Below the pieces are notes generated by a model. The model was not told the origin of the DNA. It was given only the letters and a program-made list of their open reading frames with translations, and ran no database searches. Below, one piece after another: positions 32,360 through 43,067 of a stretch of DNA of 64,000 bases (its first letter is position 1; the number at the start of each line of letters is the position of its first letter). Made by a program: the position numbers and the translations under genes. The stretch is from NCBI RefSeq assembly GCF_030705605.1, contig NZ_JAPCKK010000011.1:186001-250000 (forward strand). The letters are read 5' to 3'. This DNA is from Paenibacillus zeirhizosphaerae. GTDB lineage: Bacteria > Bacillota > Bacilli > Paenibacillales > Paenibacillaceae.

Positions 32360-34117
32360 CTACGACGCATTCTCGAACTGGCTGTTATACAGATCGGCGT
32401 AGAAGCCGCCTTTGGCCAACAATTCTTCATGGTTCCCTATTTCTATAATATCGCCGTCTTTCATGACCAGAATCAGGTCGGCATTCTTGATCGTCGAGAG
32501 ACGGTGGGCAATCACAAAGGAGGTTTTACCGACGGTCAGACGATCCATCGCTTGCTGAATCAGCAATTCCGTACGTGTATCCACGGAGCTTGTGGCCTCA
32601 TCCAGAATAAGCATGGGCGCATTTTCAATCATCGCTCTTGCGATGGTGATCAATTGCTTCTGGCCTGCGGAGAGGTTGGCTTTGTCATCCAGCACTGTAT
32701 CATAGCCCTGCGGCAGGGTTTTAATAAAGCTATGCAGCCCCACCGCTTGACATGCGGCTTCCACCTCTTCATCGGTTATATGCGTTTTGGAAAATACGAT
32801 ATTGTCACGAATGGTTCCTTCAAACAGCCAGGTATCCTGCAGCACCATACAGAATAAATCATGAACATTCTCACGGGTTAATTGGCTGATGGGAGTTCCA
32901 TCGATATAAATTTCTCCACTGTTCAGCTCATAAAATCGCATGAGCAAATTCACCAATGTGGTTTTGCCTGCACCTGTCGGACCGACAATGGCAATTTTCT
33001 GTCCGGCTTTGGCTGTCATGGAGAAGTCTTTGATAATCATACGGTCTTCGTTATAGCCGAAACGGACATTTTTAAACTCAACATCCCCTTTGGCATCTTC
33101 CAATTTCGTTGTCTTCTTGCTTTCGTCTGCCAATTCTTCTTCATCCAGAAATTCAAATACCCGTTCACTGGCGGCAGCCGCAGATTGCAGATTGGTTGCA
33201 GCCTGTGCCAATTGGGACAGCGGTTGTGTAAACAGGCGAATATATACCATAAAGGCCACAATCGTACCTATCGTTATGGCATGATTGGATACCAGCACAG
33301 CGCCAACGACGCAAACCGCGACATAACCGAGATTCCCGATAAACATCATGACCGGCATCATCAGGCCTGACATGAACTGGGCTTTCCATGCATTGGTATA
33401 TAAACGGCCGTTAATCTTATGGAATACCTCTTTGGCTTCCTTTTCCCCGTTATATACCTTGACTACGTTATGACCCGCATAAGCTTCCTCGATATGACCG
33501 TTGATTTGGCCAAGCTCTGCCTGCTGTGAAATAAAATATTTCTGCGAATGCTTCATGATCACGGTCATCAATGAAAAACCGATCAACGTAGCGGCAATTC
33601 CGGTGATAGCCATAATCCAGTTGGTATAAAACATCATGATCAGGGCACCAATGAAGGTGGCAAGCGCGCCAACCAGCGTCCCCAGACTGTTGTTCAACGT
33701 TTGACCGATGGTATCCACATCGTTGGTCACACGGCTCAGAACATTACCGTAGCTCGTAGAATCAAAGTATTTCAAAGGCATATGATTGATTTTCCGGGAC
33801 AGCTCGGTCCGCATCTTTTTCGTAATGCGCTGGGTTACCGTGGTCATGATAAAACCTTGAAAATAGTTAAAAACAAGACCCAGTCCGTAAAGGATAACCA
33901 GTATAAGAGCAATTTTCTGCACGGCATCCAGGTCGATGTCTGTCATGATTCCTTGCTGGATCAGATTCGTAATATCACTGAGCTTATCAGGACCTATCAC
34001 GTTGAAGGCAGAGCCGAGCAAACTGAGCAGCAAAGCCAGTATAATCATCGGTACATAAGCTTTGCTGTAGGACAATAGCTGGCTGATGGTTTTGCCGAAA
34101 TTTATCTTTTTATCCAT
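32360..34117 (-). CDS. ABC exporter, heterodimer subunit with canonical ATPase site
   Basis: 585-residue half-transporter: six-helix membrane domain (residues ~15-310) and ATPase. Walker A IVGPTGAGKTTL, signature LSAGQKQLITIARAM, Walker B MLILDEATSSVD with the catalytic Glu, H-loop FVIAHRL. Its partner upstream has Asp at the catalytic position, so the pair should form an asymmetric heterodimer of the YfiBC/LmrCD/TM287-288 kind that exports drugs or peptides. Overlaps the partner by 8 bases and follows GGAGGA. Confidence 0.93.
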   Translation of the reverse strand: MDKKINFGKTISQLLSYSKAYVPMIILALLLSLLGSAFNVIGPDKLSDITNLIQQGIMTDIDLDAVQKIALILVILYGLGLVFNYFQGFIMTTVTQRITKKMRTELSRKINHMPLKYFDSTSYGNVLSRVTNDVDTIGQTLNNSLGTLVGALATFIGALIMMFYTNWIMAITGIAATLIGFSLMTVIMKHSQKYFISQQAELGQINGHIEEAYAGHNVVKVYNGEKEAKEVFHKINGRLYTNAWKAQFMSGLMMPVMMFIGNLGYVAVCVVGAVLVSNHAITIGTIVAFMVYIRLFTQPLSQLAQAATNLQSAAAASERVFEFLDEEELADESKKTTKLEDAKGDVEFKNVRFGYNEDRMIIKDFSMTAKAGQKIAIVGPTGAGKTTLVNLLMRFYELNSGEIYIDGTPISQLTRENVHDLFCMVLQDTWLFEGTIRDNIVFSKTHITDEEVEAACQAVGLHSFIKTLPQGYDTVLDDKANLSAGQKQLITIARAMIENAPMLILDEATSSVDTRTELLIQQAMDRLTVGKTSFVIAHRLSTIKNADLILVMKDGDIIEIGNHEELLAKGGFYADLYNSQFENAS

Positions 34118-35873
34118 GTACGAGTTCCTCCTTCGACAGCTGCGAATAAGCGATTTCCTGATAAGTGCTGCAGCTGTCCATCAGCTCTTCATGCGTGCCA
34201 TTTCCTACAATTTCTCCATTCTCCAATACAATAATCCGGTCGGCATCCTTAATAGTGCCTATGCGCTGCGCAACAATGAGCGTCGTGGCCTGGTCGGTTT
34301 CCTTTTTGAGAGCAGAGCGCAGGATGCGGTCTGTCTTGTAGTCAAGCGCTGAAAAGGAATCATCAAAGATATAAATCTCCGGTCGGCGGTAGATGGCACG
34401 GGCAATCGATAGACGCTGCTTTTGTCCGCCGGACACGTTCGCTCCTCCTTGTGAAATCAGTCCCTCATACTGACCGTCCATTTTCTCCACGAACTCTGAT
34501 CCTTGCGCAATGCCGACGGCTGTTTCGACAAGCTCCTCCGAAGCTCCGGCACTTCCGTTATCACCATACGATACGTTGGAGGCCACCGTGCCGCTAAACA
34601 GTACAGCTCGCTGCGGAACATAACCGATTTTGTTATGAAGCGCTGCTTGTGTATAGCTTTTGACGTTGACACCATCGACGAGCACCTCTCCCTCGGTCGT
34701 ATCATAGAACCGGGGAATCAGGTTGATGATGCTTGTTTTGCCGCTGCCTGTAGCGCCGATAAAAGCCACCGTTTCACCTTTTCTGGCAGTAAAGCTAATA
34801 TTGCGCAGCACAGGCTCCTCCGCGTCCGGGTATTTGAAGCTGACATTGCGGAATTCCACCTGGCCAACAACGCCGCTTTCCCCAGCCGTTTGATGACCGT
34901 CCACAATTTGGGATTGGGTATTTAAGACCTCCATAATCCGTTTGGCGGAAATAGAAGCGCGAGGCATCATAATGAAGATCATGCTTACCATCATAAAGGC
35001 CATGACCACCTGCATGGCGTAAGAGGAGAATACGACCATATTCGAGAACAGGGTGATGCGGTCCGGCACGGCAGCCGCGTTAATCAGGTAAGCGCCGATC
35101 CAATAGATAGCAACACTCAAGCCAGACATAATAAAGGTCATGCCCGGGCCAATCATCGCCATTAACCGGTTGGCAAACAGATTGGTTTTCGTTAATTCCG
35201 TGTTCGCCTGCTCGAACTTGGCTTCTTGATACGGCGCTGCATTATAAGCGCGAACTACCCGCAGTCCGGTCAGATTTTCACGGGTGACAAGGTTCAGATT
35301 GTCCGTCAGACGTTGAATCCGTTGAAACTTCGGCAAAGCGAAAATAATGATCACACTCAGCATCACGATCAGGGCAGCTACGGCTCCCCCCGTGGAGGCG
35401 GTCCACTGCCAGTTTTGATCCGCAATTTTCACAATAGCCCAAACGGCCAGGATCGGTGCCTTGATGATTACTTGTAGCCCCATGGCAACCACGGTTTGAA
35501 TTTGGGTAACATCGTTCGTGGAGCGGGTGATCAGACTTGCGGTCGAAAAGCCGTTAATCTCCTCCATGGAGAACGATAAGGTTTTATCGAAGACCATGGC
35601 GCGCAGACGTTTGGCTAATCCTGCCGCCACCTTGGCAGCGAAATAACCGACAATGATTGAGGCGATCATACTGCCTACAGCACACAGCAGCATATAACCG
35701 CCGGGAATCAGCAATTCCGATAAACTTGACCCTTCCATTTGCAGCTTGGTCGTAATTTCCGCCATATAATCCGGCAGCCTCAGATCAAGCCATACCTGTG
35801 CAACGATGAAAACCAGGCTAAAAAATACGAGCAGCCATTCATTCTTTGTGAGATACTTGAAAATCTTCACCAT
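34110..35873 (-). CDS. ABC exporter, heterodimer subunit with degenerate ATPase site
   Basis: 587 residues with the same architecture: six membrane helices, Walker A FIGATGSGKTS, signature VSGGQKQRLSIARAIY, Walker B IYIFDDSFSALD, where Asp replaces the catalytic Glu, and LIVAQRIGT where Gln replaces the switch His. Both substitutions are typical of the non-hydrolytic site of heterodimeric exporters. First transporter gene after marR; operator-like palindrome at 35889-35909 directly upstream; RBS AAAAGGAG. Confidence 0.93.
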   Translation of the reverse strand: MVKIFKYLTKNEWLLVFFSLVFIVAQVWLDLRLPDYMAEITTKLQMEGSSLSELLIPGGYMLLCAVGSMIASIIVGYFAAKVAAGLAKRLRAMVFDKTLSFSMEEINGFSTASLITRSTNDVTQIQTVVAMGLQVIIKAPILAVWAIVKIADQNWQWTASTGGAVAALIVMLSVIIIFALPKFQRIQRLTDNLNLVTRENLTGLRVVRAYNAAPYQEAKFEQANTELTKTNLFANRLMAMIGPGMTFIMSGLSVAIYWIGAYLINAAAVPDRITLFSNMVVFSSYAMQVVMAFMMVSMIFIMMPRASISAKRIMEVLNTQSQIVDGHQTAGESGVVGQVEFRNVSFKYPDAEEPVLRNISFTARKGETVAFIGATGSGKTSIINLIPRFYDTTEGEVLVDGVNVKSYTQAALHNKIGYVPQRAVLFSGTVASNVSYGDNGSAGASEELVETAVGIAQGSEFVEKMDGQYEGLISQGGANVSGGQKQRLSIARAIYRRPEIYIFDDSFSALDYKTDRILRSALKKETDQATTLIVAQRIGTIKDADRIIVLENGEIVGNGTHEELMDSCSTYQEIAYSQLSKEELVHG

Positions 35874-35888
35874 CTATTTGTTCTCCTT

Positions 35889-35909
35889 TTATCTTATAGT
35901 GTAAGATAT
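35889..35909. promoter_or_regulatory. MarR operator, copy 2 (before the ABC genes)
   Basis: TATCTTATAGTGTAAGATA, the same dyad (reverse complement, near-identical) as in front of marR. It lies between the marR stop and the first ABC gene, so the regulator may also act on an internal promoter or on read-through. Confidence 0.75.
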
Positions 35910-35953
35910 TTGGCAAAAATATGATGCAGCCCAGGAGTGAACTGCATTTGAAT

Positions 35954-36367
35954 TCAGCATTTAGAGACGATGATTTTTACCAGACGGACAAATTCCTTAG
36001 CCTCCTCCTCACTTAGCTTACGAAGAGTTCTCTCTGTCCACGCAATGCCCTCGTTATGCCTGTCGATCAGAAATTGTTTGCCGGAATCGGTAATAAATAC
36101 GATCACTTTGCGTTTGTCAGTTATATCAGTCCGGCGCACAACAAGCCCCTTCTTTTCCAAGCTCTTCAGCGCTGTCGCTATCCGTCCCGTACTGACTGAC
36201 AAGTATTCACTCAATTCCCCGGAGGTGACCCCGGTTTTATTAAAATTCAAGCAAATGAGAATTCCCATCTCCCCACGCGAGAAATGCTGTCCCCGCTCAT
36301 CAAATGGCGGTTTACGCGCTTGGGTAACATAATCGAAGAGTTCTGTCGCTAATGCCTTATAATCCAA
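35954..36367 (-). CDS. MarR family regulator of the ABC exporter
   Basis: 137-residue winged-helix regulator: HFSRGEMGILICLNFNKTGVTSGELSEYLSVSTGRIATALKSLEKKGLVVRRTDITDKRKVIVFITDSGKQF, with flanking helices for dimerisation. Members beside ABC exporters repress them until a drug binds. It heads a three-gene minus-strand run with two ABC subunits. Its promoter carries TTGACA (36428-36433) and TATTAT (36405-36410) at 17 bp, and the palindrome covers the -10, indicating autorepression. Confidence 0.9.
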   Translation of the reverse strand: MDYKALATELFDYVTQARKPPFDERGQHFSRGEMGILICLNFNKTGVTSGELSEYLSVSTGRIATALKSLEKKGLVVRRTDITDKRKVIVFITDSGKQFLIDRHNEGIAWTERTLRKLSEEEAKEFVRLVKIIVSKC

Positions 36368-36387
36368 TGGAATACACCTTCTATAAT

Positions 36388-36433
36388 TTATCTTACACTA
36401 TAAGATAATAATGAATGTTAGATGCTTTGTCAA
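36388..36433 (-). promoter_or_regulatory. marR promoter and operator copy 1
   Basis: Minus-strand TTGACA (36428-36433), 17-bp spacer, TATTAT (36405-36410), overlapped by the palindrome TATCTTACACTATAAGATA at 36389-36407, whose reverse complement recurs at 35890-35908. Confidence 0.8.
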
Positions 36434-36532
36434 ACAGATACTTCCAACTCCCTTTCTTTTCCACCAGCTCGGTGTCCCCGTTCCCGATGACTGAATGCGG
36501 AACAGCATTTTTTTACTGTGAGAAACTGCAAA

Positions 36533-36583
36533 AAACGGCGTTTCCGCCGGGAATGAAGATGATTTCCCGGAAGAAACGCCGTC
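36533..36583 (-). terminator. Terminator of the gmd-rmd operon
   Basis: ACGGCGTTTC / GAAACGCCGT with an inner CCGGGAA / TTTCCCGG stem; very stable hairpin just after the rmd stop (minus strand). Confidence 0.85.
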
Positions 36584-36591
36584 TGCAATTT

Positions 36592-37524
36592 TTAATGCAG
36601 CTGTTCTTTCCAATGCTGAAGCAATTCCTGAATCGTTTCCGACAGGGAATGCCTGGGCTGCCAGCCGGTGTCTCGCCTGAGCTTTGAGCTATCCCCCGCT
36701 CGAACGGCAATATCGTGCATTCTTACTTTTTGCGGATCCTGGACGATTTCATAGTCGGCAATTCCTGCGTGATTAAACAATAAACCGATGATTTCACGTA
36801 TCGATACGGCATAACCGGAGCTGATATTGTAAATCTCTCCGCTGCGGCCATCCGTCAATAGTCTGCAATAGGCCTCCGCCACATCCCTTACGTCCAGGAA
36901 ATCCCGTCTAACATCTATGTTTCCGGTGTAGAGCTTTTTCTCACTATATTCAGTCAAACCGGCAATTTGGGCGGCAAAATCCGAGCACACAAAATCCTTC
37001 GACTGGCCCGGACCGGTATGATTGAACGGCCGGGCCATCACTGCATCAAGCCCATATGAATGGAAGTATTGCTGGCACATAAGTTCAGCGCATGCCTTAG
37101 CCGAAGAATACGGATTTATTGGCTTGCACGGGTCTTCTTCCGTTAAAGTCGCTTTTCGGGAATCACCGTACACATCGGCCGAGCTCACATAAAGAATTTT
37201 GCTATCCAACCCCAATTTCCGCACACATTCCAGCAGGTTCAATGTACCCTGAAACATGATTTCATAAGTTGGTTTGGGCGCTTTTAAAGAAGCGGGGATA
37301 AAGGCGGGAGCTGCGAGATGAATGACATAGTCGGGGCGATAAGATCGCAGGATAGCTTCAAGACGCCCGGCATCCAGCACATCACAACGCCATTCTGCAC
37401 TTTCCTGTCCGTTCACAAAGCCCTTTGACCTGGCTATCCCCACAACATCCAAGCCTTTGCTCAATAATGATTCGGTCAAGAAACTACCGACAAATCCGCT
37501 GGCCCCGGTTATGAACGCTTTCAT
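36592..37524 (-). CDS. rmd: GDP-6-deoxy-D-mannose reductase (GDP-4-keto-6-deoxymannose reductase)
   Basis: 310-residue extended SDR: MKAFITGASGFVGSFLTESLLSKG (NAD(P) loop), ILYVSSADVYG (Ser), NPYSSAKACAELM (Tyr-x-x-x-Lys), ARPFNHTGPGQ (family motif), DVRRDFLDVRDVAEAYCRLL. It follows gmd, so the product is most likely GDP-D-rhamnose, a sugar donor for surface glycans; a GDP-fucose synthase is less likely because that family differs at the motif. ATG 37524 chosen; a GTG at 37533 overlapping the gmd stop would also work and neither has a strong ribosome site, implying coupling. Confidence 0.82.
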   Translation of the reverse strand: MKAFITGASGFVGSFLTESLLSKGLDVVGIARSKGFVNGQESAEWRCDVLDAGRLEAILRSYRPDYVIHLAAPAFIPASLKAPKPTYEIMFQGTLNLLECVRKLGLDSKILYVSSADVYGDSRKATLTEEDPCKPINPYSSAKACAELMCQQYFHSYGLDAVMARPFNHTGPGQSKDFVCSDFAAQIAGLTEYSEKKLYTGNIDVRRDFLDVRDVAEAYCRLLTDGRSGEIYNISSGYAVSIREIIGLLFNHAGIADYEIVQDPQKVRMHDIAVRAGDSSKLRRDTGWQPRHSLSETIQELLQHWKEQLH

Positions 37525-37529
37525 TCCAA

Positions 37530-38663
<1,134 letters not shown>

Positions 38664-38670
38664 TTATAGT

Positions 38671-38949
38671 TTAATCTTCATAGCCCGCATAGCCCCGGTC
38701 CATGAAAAAGTCCATTTCCGTATCTAGAATCGTCTCCACCGTGAGTTCATCCAAATCCACATCCGGTCTGCTCAAGACATATTCCACCAGTTCATCTCCG
38801 TCCACGTCAACGTCACCGTTGACATCCGCCTGGGCATAATTGATAAAATCCTGCTCATGCTTTAATACAAGCCTAATGCTCTTGGAATCGATGTTGGTCT
38901 GTTCCGCTATGAACTGGACGAGATCCAGTTCATTCACTTTCTCACTCAT
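38671..38949 (-). CDS. Small acidic protein with EF-hand-like loop
   Basis: 92 residues, very acidic. The stretch DVNGDVDVDGDE (about 42-53) places Asp/Asn/Asp/Asp/Asp/Glu at EF-hand loop positions 1, 3, 5, 7, 9 and 12, so it may bind calcium; flanking helices are plausible (LVLKHEQDFINYAQA and LVEYVLSRP). No signal peptide or membrane segment. Good start at 38949 after GAGGAG. Monocistronic. Family unknown to me. Confidence 0.7.
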   Translation of the reverse strand: MSEKVNELDLVQFIAEQTNIDSKSIRLVLKHEQDFINYAQADVNGDVDVDGDELVEYVLSRPDVDLDELTVETILDTEMDFFMDRGYAGYED

Positions 38950-39189
38950 TACATTTCAACTCCTCATTATGACTTGTTTGGCATACTTTTTGTATATGGA
39001 CGACGGCGCTCACCTAATATATCCCGTCCTTCATGGCACAGGCTGAAACTAACATAACATATTACAGGGCCATGCGCCAGCCTCCGGCCCAACACGGGCA
39101 GCCTGGAATCCAGTGCAAGCTTAGGATGGGATAAATAAAGGATAATTATTCCTTAGTCAGCTTGTAAGCTTGTATTCATCTCATCATCT

Positions 39190-40878
39190 TCAGATTTTGA
39201 ATTGACCCATGGACTCTTGCAGCTCAGTGGCAATCACGGACAAGGCTTCCGAGGAGGAGGTAACCTGCTTAATGGATTGCTGCTGCCCTTCCGCTGAAGC
39301 CGCAACCTGGCGGGAGTTATGACTCGCCACCTTCGCAATCTGTGCAATCTCGTTAAACGAAGCGGCCACCTGCTGCACTCCTGCAGACATTTGCTCGGTC
39401 GTTGCCGCCATCTCCTCAATCTGGCCAGCGATATGGCCGTTCATCTCTACAATATGCCTAAAATTCTGCTCTGTCTCATGAGTCAGCCGCAATCCGTCCT
39501 GAACCTCAAGCATCACCCATGACATCGCCTCCATGGATTGCCGCATTTCCACTTCCATAGCATGCACCAGCTCTCCAATACGTTCCGAAGACCGAGCCGA
39601 CTCCTCCGCCAGCTTGCGTACCTCAGTGGATACAACGGTGAAGCCGCGTCCATGCTCTCCCGCCCTCGCCGCTTCAATAGAAGCGTTCAACGCCAGCAGG
39701 TTAGTCTGCTTCGAAATATTTTGAATGACGGCCACCATTTCACCGATCCCCTGCGATTTCATTTCCAATGACTTGATCGCTGCATCCGTAGAGCGTACGG
39801 AATCATGAATGCTCGACATCTGCTCCACTGTCCGATGGGCGGACCGTCCGCCTGTCTCGGCCTGTTCCTTGGAGGAGACAGCCGCTTCGGCCACCTCTGT
39901 CGATTTTTCAGCAATACGCTGAATGCCGATTGCGAATTCTTCTACCGCCGCCAGATTTTCCTGTGTACTGTGGGTCTGGCTCTCCGCTCCTGTGGCCACC
40001 TGGGCGATGGAGGCAGCGATCTGTTCGGATTCCTGGGCCGTTTGCTCCGCGATGCGCAGCAGGAAACGCGTGGATTCTCCAACCTGCTCCGAGGCGAGCA
40101 TGCCATTGCTTATAATTTTCTGCAAATTGGTTTTCATTTCATTATATCCGCCAGCCAGTTGGCCGATCTCGTCCTGCACCGTGTCTGTAACCGTATGTGT
40201 GAAATCACCGGTTCCGGCCTGCCGGATGGCTTCGGATACCCGACCGATCCGGCGTGTGAATTTACGAATATACCACAGAATCACGGCTATCGCGATGCCC
40301 ATGGCAATCAAAAAAACAATGAAAAATCTCGTCAGAAAAGAGGATACGATCACATCGATTAAAGACTGCTCCGCACCCACATATAAAATGCCGATGACTT
40401 CTCCACCCGTATTTTTGATTGGCTGATAGGCCGCCTGATAGGTTTTTCCGACGACAACCGCCTCGCCGTAATATTGCTCTCCGTTGTGCAGAACCAAGTC
40501 CGCCACTGTATCAGACACCTTCGTGCCTACAGCTCTTTCCCCATCGATCATGACGTTCGTGGCAACCCGCTCGTCCGCCTGGAAAATGGTGACTGTATCG
40601 CCCGATGCTTCTCCGATTTCATCCACCAGCTCAAAATTTCCGTTCATTACGGTATCACCTTTATACAACTGCCCGTCCCGGATCTGCCAATCCCCCGGGT
40701 GCTTGTAGCCGATCAGTTTATCAGTCATCTGCAGGTCCCGCTTTGCCTTCTCTGTTGCGAAGGTTTTAATGCCCTTCTCCATTTCTCCGATCACGTCAAA
40801 GGCAATCATCATAGAAAAAACAAGAAACATGCCGATTACGATCAGACTGATCTTGGTGCCAATACGAATGGTGCGCAT
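39190..40878 (-). CDS. Methyl-accepting chemotaxis protein with periplasmic-type Cache domain
   Basis: 562 residues: TM1 ([18 protein letters not shown], ~9-26), extracellular single Cache-like domain (~30-190, ending [26 protein letters not shown]), TM2 ([20 protein letters not shown]), HAMP ([24 protein letters not shown]), then the MCP signalling coiled coil with [47 protein letters not shown] 40878 follows AGAAGGAG; the frame continues upstream (to 41172) through a terminator and is not coding there. Ligand unknown, perhaps small acids as for other single Cache receptors. Confidence 0.93.
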   Translation of the reverse strand: MRTIRIGTKISLIVIGMFLVFSMMIAFDVIGEMEKGIKTFATEKAKRDLQMTDKLIGYKHPGDWQIRDGQLYKGDTVMNGNFELVDEIGEASGDTVTIFQADERVATNVMIDGERAVGTKVSDTVADLVLHNGEQYYGEAVVVGKTYQAAYQPIKNTGGEVIGILYVGAEQSLIDVIVSSFLTRFFIVFLIAMGIAIAVILWYIRKFTRRIGRVSEAIRQAGTGDFTHTVTDTVQDEIGQLAGGYNEMKTNLQKIISNGMLASEQVGESTRFLLRIAEQTAQESEQIAASIAQVATGAESQTHSTQENLAAVEEFAIGIQRIAEKSTEVAEAAVSSKEQAETGGRSAHRTVEQMSSIHDSVRSTDAAIKSLEMKSQGIGEMVAVIQNISKQTNLLALNASIEAARAGEHGRGFTVVSTEVRKLAEESARSSERIGELVHAMEVEMRQSMEAMSWVMLEVQDGLRLTHETEQNFRHIVEMNGHIAGQIEEMAATTEQMSAGVQQVAASFNEIAQIAKVASHNSRQVAASAEGQQQSIKQVTSSSEALSVIATELQESMGQFKI

Positions 40879-41033
40879 AGTGAAGCTCCTTCTCATCATA
40901 AATGTTTCTCCACTTTCAGGAGATGCCGCTCCCCTGACAAGGAATACATGCTTTATTATCGGCACGTTACATCTGTTTTCGAAGGAAATGCAGTGGTGTT
41001 TGTCACTTTTTTTCAAAAAAAGACGCAAATAAG

Positions 41034-41080
41034 GGGAGGTCCCGTAAGATCTATTGACCCTGGGACTCCCCTTTTCGTGT
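41034..41080. terminator. Hairpin downstream of the minus-strand MFS gene
   Basis: GGGGAGGTCCC (41034-41044) / GGGACTCCCC (41070-41079). It separates the MFS gene from the chemoreceptor gene that follows on the same strand. Confidence 0.7.
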
Positions 41081-41107
41081 TCTGAGACGCTTCGAGAACG
41101 ATGTTTC

Positions 41108-42508
41108 TTAGACTTCAAGCGAACCGGATTTGTTATTGGCTTCCAGCAGCTTGGTGCCGCGCAAATAGGCATAAGACGAGATAATGGACAGCAAAGCCAT
41201 GACCACCAGCCCCCAGAAAATGTTGGAATACGCGGTCGAGAGCGAAAGCCCTTTTTGCCATTCCATAGCGCTCGATGCCAGAGCTACGCTGAATGCACCG
41301 CTAAAAAATTGCAGTAGCTGAAAGAGACCCATGCCAGAGCCAACCTGCGATTTGGGCAGAATCCGGGAAATTTCGTTGGACACGCTGCTTGACAGCATAG
41401 AGAAGCTCAAGCTGTTCAGCAAATAGATAAATAAGATGGAAATCCATGAATTTCCGGCAAGCAAAGCGAACAGAATCGTTGCGAGCAGCACCATTGGCGG
41501 CGCGTAGCGCAGAATCGCCAAATTGCCATGCCGGTCAATGATGGAACCGACCTTGCGGGAAGCAACTATGGCCAACAAGGAGCCGGGGAAGATGATAAAA
41601 CCGGCTTGGCTTGCGCTAAACGCAAACTGATGCACTAGAATTTGCGGAATCAGAAATAAGGTAGCAAAGCTGCACAAATACGAAAGAATGCCTACCAGCG
41701 ATAAAGCCGTATAAGAAGCATTAGCGAACAGGGACGGCTGGACAAACGGATCTGAAGCAAAGCGGATGCGCAGGACAAATAGAGCCATGCCCAGAACTCC
41801 CACCGCAAGCGCGATCCATGAATGGTTCGTCAGGAACAGAAGCACACCGGTCGTGCCGGCAGCAATAAAGATGGCTCCTGGCGTATCAAAAACACCCCGC
41901 GTCGGTGCTTCCCGAGGGATAAAAAGGTAGAAAAGCGGGACAAGCACCAGACTGATTGCGGTGATCACAAACAGATAACGCCAGCCGAAGAAATCAACAA
42001 TGGCACCGCCAGCAACCGGCCCGAGACCAAGGCCCAGGGAAACAGCCGACATAATGAAGGCCATGGCTTTGCCGCGCCGTTCAATAGGAATATAGCGGGT
42101 GAACAGCACCATGGAGAGTGACACCACCGCTCCGGCTCCGGCCGCTTGAAGTACACGCATGGTCAGCAGCAGCCAGAAGCTTGTGCTGAATAGTCCGCCC
42201 AAAGCGGCAAGCCCCAAGATAAGCAATCCGATCACGAGCAAACGCCGGAGCGGCACAAAATCCGAAAGCCGGCTGTATGTGATGGAAGAAATGGCAAACA
42301 TAATGGAATAACTTGTTACGGCTAGGGAAGCAACCGCATCCGGGAGTCCGAATGCATCAGCTATGTCTGGCAGAGCCAAATTAAACATGGACGTATTCAT
42401 GATGACCAGAACAACGGCAAGCCCGAGCAGCAGCGTCAGCACACCTTCTTTTTTCAAATCGCCCTCTGCAGGAATGGAAGAGGTAACATCAGTTGATGCT
42501 GCCTTCAT
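41108..42508 (-). CDS. MFS efflux transporter (14-TM, Tet(L)/QacA-like)
   Basis: 466 residues with about 14 membrane helices. [21 protein letters not shown] is the D1 motif of drug:proton antiporters, [16 protein letters not shown] motif A, and [36 protein letters not shown] motif C of exporters. Likely exports a drug or cation. Divergent from the ArsR-type regulator at 42633, with a GTTCGA/TCGAAC dyad in between. Confidence 0.9.
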   Translation of the reverse strand: MKAASTDVTSSIPAEGDLKKEGVLTLLLGLAVVLVIMNTSMFNLALPDIADAFGLPDAVASLAVTSYSIMFAISSITYSRLSDFVPLRRLLVIGLLILGLAALGGLFSTSFWLLLTMRVLQAAGAGAVVSLSMVLFTRYIPIERRGKAMAFIMSAVSLGLGLGPVAGGAIVDFFGWRYLFVITAISLVLVPLFYLFIPREAPTRGVFDTPGAIFIAAGTTGVLLFLTNHSWIALAVGVLGMALFVLRIRFASDPFVQPSLFANASYTALSLVGILSYLCSFATLFLIPQILVHQFAFSASQAGFIIFPGSLLAIVASRKVGSIIDRHGNLAILRYAPPMVLLATILFALLAGNSWISILFIYLLNSLSFSMLSSSVSNEISRILPKSQVGSGMGLFQLLQFFSGAFSVALASSAMEWQKGLSLSTAYSNIFWGLVVMALLSIISSYAYLRGTKLLEANNKSGSLEV

Positions 42509-42536
42509 TTAATTTCACCCACTCTTTAATTTTATA

Positions 42537-42554
42537 GTTCGAATGTAATCGAAC
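42537..42554. promoter_or_regulatory. Candidate ArsR operator
   Basis: GTTCGAATGTAATCGAAC, a 6-bp perfect dyad in the 124-bp divergent gap, 29 bp from the MFS start. ArsR-type dimers bind dyads of this size. Confidence 0.55.
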
Positions 42555-42632
42555 ATTTGAAATATAGCATGGCATCATTTAAAATGCAATTAGAGATTAT
42601 GTATTAAATTTCTTCTCAAAGGGGATTGTCAG

Positions 42633-42971
42633 ATGAAAGTGCTGCATCATCCGAACCGGGAGGATATTAAGCTTTCTTCCGTGTTATACGCTCTGAGTGA
42701 TCCAATCCGGTTATATATTGTCTCTCAAATTAGCCGTAACGGCGAAAATCCGTGCAACTACTTCGATGTGCCGATCGCCAAATCCACCTTATCCCATCAC
42801 GTCAGAACGCTGCGTGAGGCAGGGGTGACATTTACGCGTATCCAAGGGACGCAACACTTGATTTCGGTGCGGAGAGAAGATTTGGATTACCGTTTTCCGG
42901 GATTGCTTGATTCCATACTGAAAGCATACGAGTCTTCAGGTCAAACCCTGCAGCCAGATGAGAAAGAATAA
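42633..42971 (+). CDS. ArsR family winged-helix regulator
   Basis: 112 residues: SSVLYALSDPIRLYIVSQISRNGENPCNYFDVPIAKSTLSHHVRTLREAGVTFTRIQGTQHLISVRREDLDYRFPGLLDSIL. ArsR/SmtB fold; only one cysteine (Cys in NPCNYF) is present, so it is probably not a classical metal sensor but of the MFS-linked ArsR group. RBS AAAGGGG. Divergent from the MFS gene, the likely target. Confidence 0.88.
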   Translation: MKVLHHPNREDIKLSSVLYALSDPIRLYIVSQISRNGENPCNYFDVPIAKSTLSHHVRTLREAGVTFTRIQGTQHLISVRREDLDYRFPGLLDSILKAYESSGQTLQPDEKE

Positions 42972-43067
42972 TACATGATGCTCACCGGTGTTCACTCTAA
43001 AATACTTTTTGCACCCGCAGCCGTGAGAAGTTATGATTAAGAAAAAAGCCCTAAAGGAGCTTGCCAT

